From: CAYTLW01 sp964438735 | Lineage (GTDB): Bacteria; Myxococcota_A; UBA9042 | DNA: 59,909 nt | Assembly (NCBI GenBank): GCA_964438735.1 | Contig: CAYTLW010000036.1 | Coordinates: 1 to 59,909 of the forward strand | Reading direction: 5' to 3' | In this document: one piece after another, positions 1 through 9,358 of the stretch | How the letters are laid out: every line of letters starts with the position of its first letter | How positions within the stretch are numbered: position 1 is the first letter of the stretch | The notes under the pieces: model-generated | The model's input: only the letters and a program-made list of their open reading frames with translations | Told to the model about the DNA's origin: nothing | The model's database searches: none | Made by a program: the position numbers and the translations under genes

Positions 1-55
1 CCCCACGCCGCCACCTACCCTGGTCCCCGGCCCGCCCACCGGCCGCCAGCGAACC

Positions 56-1057
56 ATGACCAACCCCCAAAAAAACCTGACCCGCCGCGACTTCACCCGC
101 GCGCTCGCCCTGGCCACCGCCAACCTCGCCTGCAGCCGCCTGCCGCCCACCACCACCGCCGCCGCCCCACAGTCACCGTCACCGACACCGACACCGGCAC
201 GGTCACAGTCACCGACACGGCCAGCCCCACCGACACCCTCCCCGCCCCCCTCCCCCTCCCGGGCCACACCCACCGCCGCCGACAACACCACCGCCCCCGT
301 CGCCTTCATCTCCCACGGCGCCCCCACCCTCGCTGCCAACCCCGTCGCCGGCACCGATCTGCGCAACTGGGGCCGCACCCTCCCCGCCCCACGCGCCATC
401 CTCACCATCTCCGCCCACTGGCAGACCGCCGCCCCCATCCTCGGCACCACCACCACACGCGACCTCATCTACGACTTCTCCGGCTTTCCGCCGCACCTGT
501 ACAAGATCCCCTACAAGGCCCCCGGCGCCCCCGACCTCGCCCGCCGGGTCACCGAGCTCCTCAGCCCCAACAATCCCCCCAAGGCTCAGCCGACCAGGGG
601 CTGGGATCACGGCGTCTGGGTGCCGCTGTTGCACCTGTACCCCGACGCCGACATCCCCCTGCTCCAGCTCTCCCTGCCGCACACGACACCCCAGGATCTC
701 TTCAACCTCGGCCGCCGCCTCGCCCCCCTGCGCCGCGAGGGGGTGCTGCTCATCGCCAGCGGCGGCCTGACCCACAATCTCGGCCTCATGGGCCGCGTCC
801 GCAGCACGCCGCAGTGGGCCCTGGACTTCGACGCCTGGGTCGTGGAGCGCCTGCAGGCCGGCGACATCGACGGCCTCGTGGACTACCCCCACAAGGCCCC
901 CGCCCTGCGCCTGGCCCATCCCACCGAGGAGCACTGGACCCCCATGATGGTCGCCCTCGGCGCCGCAACGGGTGATGGCGCCCTACCGAAAGTGCGCTTC
1001 CCGGTGCAGGGCTGGGAGTACGCCCACCTCTCCCGCCGCTCGGTGCAGTTCGGATAG
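56..1057 (+). CDS. 4,5-DOPA dioxygenase extradiol-like protein (YgiD/LigB family), Tat-exported
   Basis: Non-haem metal-dependent ring-opening dioxygenase fold related to E. coli YgiD. Family-typical histidines are visible: H87 in FISHGAPTL, H121 in ISAHW, H185 in WDHGVWVPL and H240 in GGLTHNL. The N-terminus carries a twin-arginine motif (TRRDFTR, residues 9-15) followed by a hydrophobic stretch ending LACS; the residue at -3 of that Cys is Asn, so lipidation is uncertain. A Pro/Thr/Ser-rich linker (about 30-80) separates the signal from the enzyme domain. Cytoplasmic YgiD lacks a Tat signal, so export is unusual. The gene stands alone and its Shine-Dalgarno is weak. The substrate (catechol or DOPA-like) is inferred from the family. 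Confidence 0.85.
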   Translation: MTNPQKNLTRRDFTRALALATANLACSRLPPTTTAAAPQSPSPTPTPARSQSPTRPAPPTPSPPPSPSRATPTAADNTTAPVAFISHGAPTLAANPVAGTDLRNWGRTLPAPRAILTISAHWQTAAPILGTTTTRDLIYDFSGFPPHLYKIPYKAPGAPDLARRVTELLSPNNPPKAQPTRGWDHGVWVPLLHLYPDADIPLLQLSLPHTTPQDLFNLGRRLAPLRREGVLLIASGGLTHNLGLMGRVRSTPQWALDFDAWVVERLQAGDIDGLVDYPHKAPALRLAHPTEEHWTPMMVALGAATGDGALPKVRFPVQGWEYAHLSRRSVQFG

Positions 1058-1141
1058 CCCGGCTCCCTCCCGTCCCGCGTCCCACCCGCACCCGCACCCA
1101 AACCCCCACCCTCACCCTCTCCCCGACACCGCCCTCTCCGC

Positions 1142-1152
1142 CATGGCATGCT
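1142..1152 (+). promoter_or_regulatory. Conserved CATGGCATGCT element 45 bp upstream of first beta-helix lipoprotein
   Basis: The 11-mer CATGGCATGCT begins exactly 45 bp before the ATG at 1187. The identical 11-mer begins 45 bp before the ATG of the paralogue at 4459, while the sequence between element and start is only loosely similar. TGGCATGCT could serve as an extended -10 element; no good -35 is visible. The function is inferred. Confidence 0.35.
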
Positions 1153-1186
1153 CCACCTCCGCAACGCCGCGGAGAGGTCTCACCCC

Positions 1187-4100
1187 ATGCCCTGGCCCCG
1201 CCATGCCCTGCCCGCGCTGCGACTCCTGGCGGCGCTCCTGCTGACGGTGGCCTGCAGCCCGGCCGAGACCGACACCGCCGCCACCCCAGACACCGCCGAC
1301 AGCGGCACCGCCACGCCCACCTGCCCCCAGCCCTCCCAACGCCCCAACGGCGGCTGCTGCCCCGCCGGCCACAGCTTCGACGCCGCGCTCTCGGGCTGCG
1401 TGCCCGTCGGACCTGCAGACTGCGCCGCCGTCTCCCTGGTCAATCCCGGCGCCTGCATCCCCCGCTGGTGCTGGGATCTCCTGGCTCCCGACGACACCCC
1501 ATGCGCCGAACCCGGCCTGCTCTGCCGACCCGCCGGCCGTCTCTGCACCGCAGATGAACGCGCCGCCAGCGCCGGCTGCCCCGCCGGCCAGGTCCCCGAT
1601 GACGTCGGCGCCTGCACCCCCGCCGGACTGCACGCCAACAGCCCGCTCCGACCCGCAGGCGGCCCTGTAGCGCCCCTGCCTCCGCTGCCAGCCCTGCCCG
1701 CAGCCACACCACCGCGCTGGTGCACCAAGGACGGCCTCGCTCGACCCTGCGCCGCCAACGAGACCGGCTGCGCCACCGGCGAGGTCCCCGACAAGACCGG
1801 CACCTGCATCCCCGCCGGCGTGCCCTGGCTCTGCCCGCCGGGCTTCGTGGTCGACGCAAAGGACCCTGGCAGCGCCGCCCGACCACCGGCGTGCACACCC
1901 GATCCCGCGCTCTGCGGCGCCGGACCCTGGCCCGCCGACCTGCCCGCCACCGGCGTTTTCTACGTCGATGCCGCCGCCAAAGCCGGCGGCGACGGCTCCA
2001 CCTCCTCCCCCTTCAACACCCTCTTCGCCGCCGTCAAAGCTGCCCCCACCGGCGCCACCCTGGCCCTGTCCGCCGGCACCTGGACCGAACCCCTGGTCCT
2101 GGGCAAGGGCCTGGTCGTGCGCGGTCGCTGCGCGGCCATGACGCAACTCGCCAACAACTCCGCGCCGGCCAACGTGCAGCTGGACGGCGATGACGGCCCC
2201 GTGACCCTGCGCGACGTCAGCGTGGTCGGCAGCGGCATCGGCGTCATCGCCATCGAGCCCGTCGCCGCGACCATCGAGCGGGTGCACATCCACGGCGCCT
2301 CTGTGGCCGGCATCGCCGCCCTGAAGACCGGCGCCGAACTCACCATTCGCGACGCGGTGGTGGCCGCCACGGTCGCCAAGATGGACGGCACCGCCGGTCG
2401 CGGCATCGAGGCCAGCGGCGGCGGTCGGGTGATGCTGGAGCGGGTGCGCATCTCGCAGCAGCGCGACGTCGGCCTCATGGTCAGCCACGCCGGCTCGCGG
2501 GCGCTGGGCGATGGCGTACTGATCGCCGACACCCGGCCGACCCAGCTGTCCAAGGTGCGGGGTCGGGGCGTGGACGTGAGCGTCGGCGCACAGGCGGAGC
2601 TGAACGCGGTGCGCATCATCGGCAGCGCCGAGATCGGGGTCCGGCTCGCCGGCGCCGGCACGCGGCTGAAGGTCACCGGCCTGCGGGTCCAGGGCTCGCT
2701 GCAGCCGCCGGCGGGGCCCAAGGGACACGGCGTGGTCGCTCGCGATGGCGCCGAGCTGGTGGCGGTCGGCGCCCGGATCGAGGACGCCACCGGCCACGGC
2801 ATGCACGTCACAGAACCCGGCACCGCCGCCAGGCTCGCCGGACTGCAGGTATTGCGCACCCGGCCGGCCGTGGTGACGGGTCATGGCCAGGGCGTGGTCG
2901 CCACCGATGGCGCCTGGCTCGAGCTGGTGGGCGGCTGGCTGTCGGATAACCGCCAGAGCGGTCTGGCCGTCGGCGATGCGGGCACGCAGGTGTGGGCCAG
3001 GGCGCTGCTGGTCGACGCCACCGACGCACCGACAGCCAAGACGCCCGAGGCCGCCGCCGTGCTGGCTAATGGCGGCGCGTCGCTGACCCTGTCCCATGTC
3101 CGCCTGCACCACAACCGCGGCGTCGGCCTGGTGGTCACCGATGTGGACACGCTGGTGCAGGCGACCGACCTGCTGGCCGATGGCGGCCTGTCGCTCGGCC
3201 CCGGCAAGCTGGCCAGCGGCATGGGCGTGGTGGTCCAGCTGGGCGGCCGCCTGGAGCTGAACAGGGGGCGCCTGTCGGGCAATCAAAACGCCGGCGTGGT
3301 GCTGCGCAAGGCGGGCACGACGGCCTGGCTGCGCGAGCTGCTGGTCGACGGCAGCAAGCCCGATCCGTCGACGGGCGCGTCGGGCGCCGGGGTGCTGGTG
3401 CTGTCGGGCTCGCGCCTGGAGCTGCAGCATGGCCGCCTGTCCGGCAACCACGAGCGCGCCCTGTCGGTGGAGGCGACCGGCACCCTCGCCGCCGTGGAGG
3501 ACCTGCTGGTGGACGGCACCGTGTCCTCGCTCACCGATGGCTTCGGCGGCGACGCCATCGTCGCGGTGGCCGGCGGGCGGGTGCAGGCTGGACGCGCGCT
3601 GCTGATCGGCAACCGCTCCTCGGCGATCCTGGTCGGCCATGCGCCGAGCCGGCTGGACCTCTGGGGGGCGCGCATCGAATCCACCACAGGCAACGCCGCC
3701 ACCGGCGCCTACGGAGCCGGCATCACCGTGGTCATGGGCAGCAGGGCCGATCTCGACGGCGTGATATTTCGCGACAACCGCAGCGTCGGCGCGGTCGCCG
3801 GTGGCGACGACACGGTGATGCGCTTGACCGGCTGCGTCATCGAAGACACCGCCGCGTCGACGGCCCAGGAGCAGAACGGCGCCGGCGCCGCGTCCCTGCT
3901 GGGCAGCCGGATGGATGTGCGGGCCAGCATCGTGCGCAACAACCGCGTCGCCGGGCTCTTCTTCACCGGGCTCGGCGGTCAGATCTGGGATACGGTGGTC
4001 AGCAAGACGGGTGTGGCATCGGTCATGAGCAGCAGCGGCGATCCGATCCAGTTCGGCGACGGCGTGCTGGCCTCGCAGGTGAGCGAGATGACCATCGGCC

Positions 4101-4324
4101 GCTGCCTGCTGGTCGACAACCAGCGCGCCGGCCTCTACGTCGCCCATTCGGACCAGGTCGACATCTCGTCGCTGGTGATCAGCGGCAACGTCTTCGGCCT
4201 GGCCACCACTGAGGGCCAGATCGTCCAGGTCGGACCGGGGGCCATCTATGGCAACAGCCAGGCCAACGTCGCCGGCGAGATCAGCCTGGGCGTTCCGCAC
4301 CCTCCCGATCCCGGCGCGCCGTAG
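1187..4324 (+). CDS. Secreted Cys-rich parallel beta-helix lipoprotein (tandem paralogue A)
   Basis: About 1045 residues. The start is ATG 1187, preceded by GGAGAGG at 1171-1177; the reading frame is open further upstream but that extension lacks a signal. The signal peptide ends LLLTVACS, a plausible lipobox. A Cys-rich region follows, with repeated GC(C/P)...AGQ...C.P units and two PRWC-type motifs. Next comes a YVDAAAKAGGDGS...SPF segment typical of DUF1565-like beta-helix entry, and then a long run of right-handed beta-helix turns of about 20-25 residues (pectin-lyase-like fold). No catalytic motif is recognised. Likely a surface or periplasmic structural or binding protein. The next gene encodes its close paralogue along its whole length. 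Confidence 0.85.
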   Translation: MPWPRHALPALRLLAALLLTVACSPAETDTAATPDTADSGTATPTCPQPSQRPNGGCCPAGHSFDAALSGCVPVGPADCAAVSLVNPGACIPRWCWDLLAPDDTPCAEPGLLCRPAGRLCTADERAASAGCPAGQVPDDVGACTPAGLHANSPLRPAGGPVAPLPPLPALPAATPPRWCTKDGLARPCAANETGCATGEVPDKTGTCIPAGVPWLCPPGFVVDAKDPGSAARPPACTPDPALCGAGPWPADLPATGVFYVDAAAKAGGDGSTSSPFNTLFAAVKAAPTGATLALSAGTWTEPLVLGKGLVVRGRCAAMTQLANNSAPANVQLDGDDGPVTLRDVSVVGSGIGVIAIEPVAATIERVHIHGASVAGIAALKTGAELTIRDAVVAATVAKMDGTAGRGIEASGGGRVMLERVRISQQRDVGLMVSHAGSRALGDGVLIADTRPTQLSKVRGRGVDVSVGAQAELNAVRIIGSAEIGVRLAGAGTRLKVTGLRVQGSLQPPAGPKGHGVVARDGAELVAVGARIEDATGHGMHVTEPGTAARLAGLQVLRTRPAVVTGHGQGVVATDGAWLELVGGWLSDNRQSGLAVGDAGTQVWARALLVDATDAPTAKTPEAAAVLANGGASLTLSHVRLHHNRGVGLVVTDVDTLVQATDLLADGGLSLGPGKLASGMGVVVQLGGRLELNRGRLSGNQNAGVVLRKAGTTAWLRELLVDGSKPDPSTGASGAGVLVLSGSRLELQHGRLSGNHERALSVEATGTLAAVEDLLVDGTVSSLTDGFGGDAIVAVAGGRVQAGRALLIGNRSSAILVGHAPSRLDLWGARIESTTGNAATGAYGAGITVVMGSRADLDGVIFRDNRSVGAVAGGDDTVMRLTGCVIEDTAASTAQEQNGAGAASLLGSRMDVRASIVRNNRVAGLFFTGLGGQIWDTVVSKTGVASVMSSSGDPIQFGDGVLASQVSEMTIGRCLLVDNQRAGLYVAHSDQVDISSLVISGNVFGLATTEGQIVQVGPGAIYGNSQANVAGEISLGVPHPPDPGAP

Positions 4325-4413
4325 TCGAGCCGCTATTCCTCGCCGCGGCGCTCGCCCAGATCGCCCACCATCGCCTGTGGTTGCGGCGGGTTCATGCCGA
4401 GCGAGCCGATCGG

Positions 4414-4424
4414 CATGGCATGCT
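4414..4424 (+). promoter_or_regulatory. Conserved CATGGCATGCT element 45 bp upstream of second beta-helix lipoprotein
   Basis: Same 11-mer and same 45-bp spacing to the start codon (4459) as the copy at 1142-1152. The shared position suggests a common promoter or regulator site kept after the tandem duplication. No independent -35 element was found. Confidence 0.35.
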
Positions 4425-4458
4425 GTCGGCTCCCTCGAGCGTGGAGACCTCGCCCGCC

Positions 4459-7400
4459 ATGTCCCGGCCCCGCCGCCACCTGCTGCCCGCGCTGCTGATC
4501 CTGCTGCTGCCGGCGGCCATGTGGGGGACCAGCGCCTGCAGTCCGGGTGATGCGGACGATCCGGGCCACGGCACCGACGCCGACGTCGCGGCCGGCGACC
4601 CCGCCTGCCCACAGCCCTCCCTTCGACCCGATGGCGGCTGCTGCGAGGCCGGCCAGAGCTACGACCCGCTGAGCTCGGCCTGCATCGACATCGGGCCGCC
4701 GGACTGCAGCGCGGTCTCCCTGGTCGCGCCGACCGCCTGTACGCCACGCTGGTGCTGGGATCTGAAGACATCCGACGACGCCCCCTGCGCCAAACCCGGC
4801 CTGCTCTGCCGGGTGGTGGGTCGTGCGTGCACCGATGACGAGCGGGCCGCAGGTGCCGGCTGCCCCGCTGGCCAGGCGCCCGACGGCGACGATGGCTGCA
4901 TCCCTCCGGGGCTGCCGCCCGACAGCAAGGTGCCCGGCGGTCGACATCCCGCTGAACCACCACCCCTGCCGCCCCTGCCGCCGCTGACCGCGCCCCGCTG
5001 GTGCCTGGACGGCGCCCAGGCCCGTCTCTGCAGCTCCAATGAGAACGGCAGCTCCAAGAAGAAAGGCAGCGCCAAAGAGTCCGGCTGCGCTGTCGGGCAA
5101 GCGCCAGACGACGACGGCGTCTGCCGCAAAGCAGGCGTGGACTGGCTCTGTCCGCCCGGCTTCCTGGTCGACAAGGACGATCCCGGCACGCCGACGCGTC
5201 CGCCACACTGCCTGCCAGACCCCGCCGACTGTGGTGCCGGGCCCTATGCCGCGTCGCTGATGGCCGGAGCAGGACCGGCCAAGGGGGTGTGGTACGTCCA
5301 CGCCGAGGCCAAATCCGGCGGCGACGGCTCCAAAGCCGCGCCCCTGGCGTCCATCGGCGCGGCGGTCCAGGCGGCGCCCATCGGCGCGACCATCGCCCTG
5401 TCGGCCGGCACCTGGAAGGAGGCCCTGCCCCTGCACAAGGGCCAGCAGGTCGTTGGCCGCTGCGCCGCCCTGACCCGCCTGTACAACACGGTCAAGGCCG
5501 CCAACGTGCTGGTCGATGGCAGCAGCGGCCCGGTCTCGCTGCGTGACGTGAGCGTCGTCGGCTCTGCGGTGGGCGTGCTGGCGGCGGCGCCGGTGAAAGC
5601 GACCATCGAGCGGGTGCACATCAAAGGCGCGTCCGTGGCGGGCGTGGCGGCCATCGCCAAGCAGGCGCACCTGACCCTGCGCGACGTGGTGGTCGCGGCC
5701 ACGCTGACCGACACCGACGGCAAGAATGGTCGCGGCGTGGAGGCCAGCTCCGGCGGCCAACTGACCCTGCAGCGCGTGCGCGTCAGCCAGCAACACGACA
5801 TCGGCCTGCTCGTCACCGGCGTCGGCTCGCGGGCGGACGCCGACGGCCTGCTCATCGCCGACACCCGGCAGACCGAGACCGGCAAACTCCATGGCCGCGG
5901 CGTCGAGGTCGGCGGCGGGGCCAGTGCGGAGCTGATTGCGGTCCGGGTGATCGGCAGCGCCGAGTCCGGCGTGCGGATCAGCGGCGGCGGCAGTCGTCTG
6001 CAGGCCCGTCGACTGCACGTCCAGGGCCGGCTGACGTCCGTGGGCGGCCCCCAGGGCCTGGGCATCATCGGCCGCAGCGGCGCCGAGTTGACGCTGCACG
6101 GCGTGCACATCGAGGACGCCGCCGGTCACGGCCTGCACATCACCGACGGCAGCACCGCGGCCAAGGTGGCCGGCCTGCGGGTCGAGCGCACCCGGCCCAC
6201 CTCGCTGTGGGGTCATGGCCAGGGCGTGGTGGTGATCGACGGCGGCTGGTTGGAGCTGGTCGGCGCCTGGCTGGTGGATAACCGACAGGCCGGCCTTTCG
6301 GTGCACGCGGTCGGCAGCCAGGTCTGGGCCCGGGCGCTGCAGGTCAGCGGTACGACGCCGCCAAACGCGGGTCTGCAGGAGTCCGCCGGCATCGTGCTCA
6401 GCGGCGGTGGCCAGCTGGACATCGTGCAGGGGCGCCTGCACAGCAATCACGGCATGGGCCTGGGCATCTTCGAGGTGGGCAGCCGGGCCACGGTCAGCGA
6501 CCTGCTCGCCGACGGCAACGTCTCCCTGGCCGACAAGTCGCCCAGCGGCATGGGGGTGGCGGTCTACCTCGGCGGCCGGCTGGACCTGCATCGAAGTCGG
6601 CTGTCGGGCAATGGCCACGCCGGCCTGATGCTGCAGGAGCCCGGCACCCTGGTCCGCGCCAGCGAGCTGCTGGTGGATGGCTCCAAGCCGGAGCCGGGCG
6701 AGGATCGCTTCGGCCGCGCCATCTCGATCATGACCCAGGCCCGCCTGGAGCTGCGCCATGCCCGTCTGAGCGGCAATCGGGATCGCGCCCTGTCGGTGGA
6801 GAGCACGGGCACCTTCGCCGCGGTGGAGGACCTGCTCATCGACAACCAGCGCTCCGCCGCCAACAACGGCGAGGGCGGCAACGGCATCGTGGTGACCGCA
6901 GGCGGCCACCTGCAGGCCGGTCGGATGCGCCTGTTCCGCAACCGCTCCTCCGGCATCCTGGTGGGCAACCCCGGCACCCGTCTGGACCTGTGGGGCAGCC
7001 GCATTGAAAAGACCCGGGCCAACGAGGCCAAGAACGTCTTCGGCGCCGGCCTGGTCTCACTCTACGGCAGCCGCGTCGAGGTGGCGGGCACCCTCTCGCA
7101 GGCCAACCGCAGCGTGGGCATGGCCGCGGCCTACGACGACGGCGCGCTGTACATCACCGGCAGCGTGGTACGGGACACGGGCGCCTCGACCAAGGTCGAA
7201 CAGAACGGCATCGGCGTGGCCTGCATGAAGGGCGGCGTGGTGCACTTGCGGGCCAGCGCGGTGCGCGACAACAGCGTCGCCGGCGTCTTCTTCGGCAATG
7301 GCAAGGGCGCGGTCGGGGACTCGGTCGTCACCGGCACGGGTTTCGCCGGGCTCATCGGCAGCGACGGCGAACCCTACGAGTTCGGCGACGGCCTGCTGGC

Positions 7401-7653
7401 CTCGGTGGTCAAAGACCTGACCATCAGCCGCTCCCTCTTCATCGACAACGATCGCGCCGGCGTCTACATCAACTTCACCGATGCCGTCACCGTCGATCGC
7501 ATCCTGGCCAGCGGCAACCTCTTCGGCCTGGTCACCGCCAGCAGCCACGTCATGACCGCCAACCCCGCCACCTTCTACAACAACAGCCAGGCCAACATCG
7601 CCGGCGACACCACCCTTTCTGTGCCAGACACCCCCGCCCCAGACAGCCTCTAA
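4459..7653 (+). CDS. Secreted Cys-rich parallel beta-helix lipoprotein (tandem paralogue B)
   Basis: About 1064 residues. The start is ATG 4459 with GTGGAG just upstream. The signal peptide ends GTSACS (lipobox-like Cys). It is collinear with the preceding gene: a Cys-rich head with PRWCWDL, PGLLCR and GCPAGQ motifs shared at equivalent positions, a GGDGSKAAP entry segment, then beta-helix repeats with recurrent motifs such as ISGNLFGLV and LLVDGSKP. It differs by a Ser/Lys-rich insertion in the head (about nt 5030-5085). The two copies arose by tandem duplication. Role unknown; a surface-exposed structural or adhesive role is inferred from the fold. Confidence 0.85.
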   Translation: MSRPRRHLLPALLILLLPAAMWGTSACSPGDADDPGHGTDADVAAGDPACPQPSLRPDGGCCEAGQSYDPLSSACIDIGPPDCSAVSLVAPTACTPRWCWDLKTSDDAPCAKPGLLCRVVGRACTDDERAAGAGCPAGQAPDGDDGCIPPGLPPDSKVPGGRHPAEPPPLPPLPPLTAPRWCLDGAQARLCSSNENGSSKKKGSAKESGCAVGQAPDDDGVCRKAGVDWLCPPGFLVDKDDPGTPTRPPHCLPDPADCGAGPYAASLMAGAGPAKGVWYVHAEAKSGGDGSKAAPLASIGAAVQAAPIGATIALSAGTWKEALPLHKGQQVVGRCAALTRLYNTVKAANVLVDGSSGPVSLRDVSVVGSAVGVLAAAPVKATIERVHIKGASVAGVAAIAKQAHLTLRDVVVAATLTDTDGKNGRGVEASSGGQLTLQRVRVSQQHDIGLLVTGVGSRADADGLLIADTRQTETGKLHGRGVEVGGGASAELIAVRVIGSAESGVRISGGGSRLQARRLHVQGRLTSVGGPQGLGIIGRSGAELTLHGVHIEDAAGHGLHITDGSTAAKVAGLRVERTRPTSLWGHGQGVVVIDGGWLELVGAWLVDNRQAGLSVHAVGSQVWARALQVSGTTPPNAGLQESAGIVLSGGGQLDIVQGRLHSNHGMGLGIFEVGSRATVSDLLADGNVSLADKSPSGMGVAVYLGGRLDLHRSRLSGNGHAGLMLQEPGTLVRASELLVDGSKPEPGEDRFGRAISIMTQARLELRHARLSGNRDRALSVESTGTFAAVEDLLIDNQRSAANNGEGGNGIVVTAGGHLQAGRMRLFRNRSSGILVGNPGTRLDLWGSRIEKTRANEAKNVFGAGLVSLYGSRVEVAGTLSQANRSVGMAAAYDDGALYITGSVVRDTGASTKVEQNGIGVACMKGGVVHLRASAVRDNSVAGVFFGNGKGAVGDSVVTGTGFAGLIGSDGEPYEFGDGLLASVVKDLTISRSLFIDNDRAGVYINFTDAVTVDRILASGNLFGLVTASSHVMTANPATFYNNSQANIAGDTTLSVPDTPAPDSL

Positions 7654-7729
7654 CCCCCCTCCCCCTCCCGCTCCCGAACCCTCCCGACACCCACTGCCCA
7701 TCCAACCATCACCACGCTACCCTCCCCCC

Positions 7730-9055
7730 ATGCCGCCCACCCCCAAACCCGACGCCTCCCACCGAGTCCTCCTGGTCGGCGGCGGCGCCAGAAGCCACGC
7801 CCTCGGCCTCGCCCTGGCCAACTCCCCCACGGTCGCCAAGGTCGTCTTCGCCCCCGGCACCAGCGGCCTGGAACGGCGCGGCTGGCAGACAGCCCCCGTA
7901 GCCAGCCAGGACTTCAAGGGCCTGGCCGAACACGCCCTGATGGAGGAGTTCGATCTCACCGTCGTCGGCCCCAACACGCCCCTGGTGGATGGCATCGTCG
8001 ACGTCTTTGACGAGCAGGATCTGCCCATCTTCGGCCCCGATGTGCAGGCCGCGAAGCTGGAGGGCTCCAAGGTCTTCGCCCGCCTGCTCATGAACCGCCT
8101 GAGCATCACCTCACCGCGTTTTGCCATCTGCGACGGCATCCCCCGGGCCCTGCACCAGGCCCACAGCACCCTCTGGGCGCGGGTCTTCAAAGCCGACGGC
8201 ATCGCGTATGGAAAAGGCGTGCGCGTCACCTACCGCGCCGAAGAGGCCGAGGCCGCCCTGCACGAGGTGATGCACGACAACATCTACGGCCTGGAGTCCA
8301 AGCGCATCGTGGTCGAGGAGCGCCTGGACGGCATCGAGGTCACGGTCTTTTCACTCACCGACGGCAAACAGGTGCACGTCCTGGGCCATGTACACAACTA
8401 TCCCCGCCTGCTGGATGACGAGCAGGGCCCGCCCACCCGCGGCATGGGACAGGTCTCACCGGCGCCCGACATCGACCAGACCATGCTCAAGCGCATCTTC
8501 GAGCAGGTCCTGCAGCCCACCGTCGACGCCATGGCCGAACGCGGCACACCCCTGCGCGGGGCCCTCTTCGTCGACCTGATGCTGGTCCGCGGCCAGCCCG
8601 TGGTCATCGACTACAACGTGCGTTTTGGCGATCCGGCCACGCAGATTCTCCTGTCCCGCCTCGGCGGCGACTTCTACGGCCTGCTCCAGGCCTGCCGCGG
8701 CCACGGCGACCTGGCCGACGCCGTCGCCGCCATGACCATCGACGATCGGCCCCGGGTCTCGGTGGTACTCGCCTGCGAGGGCTACCCCGAACGCTACGTT
8801 CGCGGCCACGAGATCACCCTCAACGAGGCCCCTTTCGAAGCCGACCCCGATCTCTGGCTCTTCGAAGACGCCGTACGCTGGATCCCGCCCCAACCCGGCC
8901 AGCCCGAACGCCTCGAGACCGTCGGCGGCCGCGCCTACACCATCGTCGCCGCGGCCGACACCATCGCCCAGGCCCGCGAAAAGGCCTACGCGGCGACCGA
9001 GCACGTCCAGTTCGAGGGTCGCCAGCTGCGGTCGGATATCGGGGCGGGGTTTTGA
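7730..9055 (+). CDS. purD: Phosphoribosylamine-glycine ligase (GAR synthetase), divergent
   Basis: ATP-grasp enzyme of purine biosynthesis joining phosphoribosylamine and glycine; 441 residues, near the usual length of about 430. Visible motifs: the N-terminal glycine loop VGGGARSHA (residues 16-24; usual form GGGGREHA), VVGPNTPLV, FGPDVQAAKLEGSK, KADGIAYGKGV, MGQVSPAP and IDYNVRFGDPATQ. Two departures from consensus are the loop Glu replaced by Ser, and the usual EFNARFGDPE reading DYNVRFGDPA. The start ATG has only pyrimidine-rich sequence upstream and no Shine-Dalgarno, so the mRNA may be leaderless. No other purine genes are nearby. Confidence 0.85.
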   Translation: MPPTPKPDASHRVLLVGGGARSHALGLALANSPTVAKVVFAPGTSGLERRGWQTAPVASQDFKGLAEHALMEEFDLTVVGPNTPLVDGIVDVFDEQDLPIFGPDVQAAKLEGSKVFARLLMNRLSITSPRFAICDGIPRALHQAHSTLWARVFKADGIAYGKGVRVTYRAEEAEAALHEVMHDNIYGLESKRIVVEERLDGIEVTVFSLTDGKQVHVLGHVHNYPRLLDDEQGPPTRGMGQVSPAPDIDQTMLKRIFEQVLQPTVDAMAERGTPLRGALFVDLMLVRGQPVVIDYNVRFGDPATQILLSRLGGDFYGLLQACRGHGDLADAVAAMTIDDRPRVSVVLACEGYPERYVRGHEITLNEAPFEADPDLWLFEDAVRWIPPQPGQPERLETVGGRAYTIVAAADTIAQAREKAYAATEHVQFEGRQLRSDIGAGF

Positions 9056-9061
9056 CGGCAT

Positions 9062-9090
9062 TTGACCATGGTCAGGTGACCATATACATT
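9062..9090 (+). promoter_or_regulatory. Promoter and overlapping palindromic operator of the toxin-antitoxin operon
   Basis: A -35-like TTGACC (9062-9067) and -10-like TACATT (9085-9090) are 17 bp apart. Two overlapping inverted repeats built from TGACCA half-sites cover this promoter: TGACCATGGTCA (9063-9074, perfect palindrome) and TGGTCA-GG-TGACCA (9069-9082). Such sites are typical targets of antitoxin autorepression. A strong ribosome site, AGGAGG at 9113-9118, precedes the antitoxin GTG. Confidence 0.6.
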
Positions 9091-9121
9091 TGGAGGGTCA
9101 GGGCAAGATAGAGGAGGTCCC

Positions 9122-9358
9122 GTGACGAGTACTCCCAAGCAGATGGCCTCCAGCCACTTCAAGGCCCGCTGCCTCGCCTTGCTGGACGAGGTGGCCGCTA
9201 CCGGCGTCGAGATCGTGGTCACCAAGCGCGGCAACCCGGTGGCGAAGCTCGTGCCGCTCACCACTGTGGAGCCCGCGTCCCTGCTGGGCAGCGTCCGGTA
9301 CGCCGACGAATCCGCCCTCCTCGAACCCGTGGACGAAGCATGGGACGCCGACGCCTGA
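9122..9358 (+). CDS. Type II antitoxin, Phd/YefM family
   Basis: 78 residues starting at GTG, with AGGAGG four bases upstream. The sequence pattern ASSHFKARCLALLDEVA followed by VTKRGNPVAKLVPL is the Phd/YefM DNA-binding and dimerisation fold. The C-terminal tail is acidic (VDEAWDADA) and is the likely toxin-neutralising segment. It overlaps the toxin gene by 19 bp, indicating translational coupling. It probably represses its own promoter through the TGACCA palindromes just upstream. Confidence 0.88.
   Translation: MTSTPKQMASSHFKARCLALLDEVAATGVEIVVTKRGNPVAKLVPLTTVEPASLLGSVRYADESALLEPVDEAWDADA

Noticed and set aside
1112..6909. Very long open frames on the minus strand (over 1,300 and 850 codons) across the two beta-helix genes
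   Set aside because: They are antisense to genes with signal peptides and family motifs. They are Gly/Ala/His/Gln-rich low-complexity translations caused by high third-position GC on the other strand.
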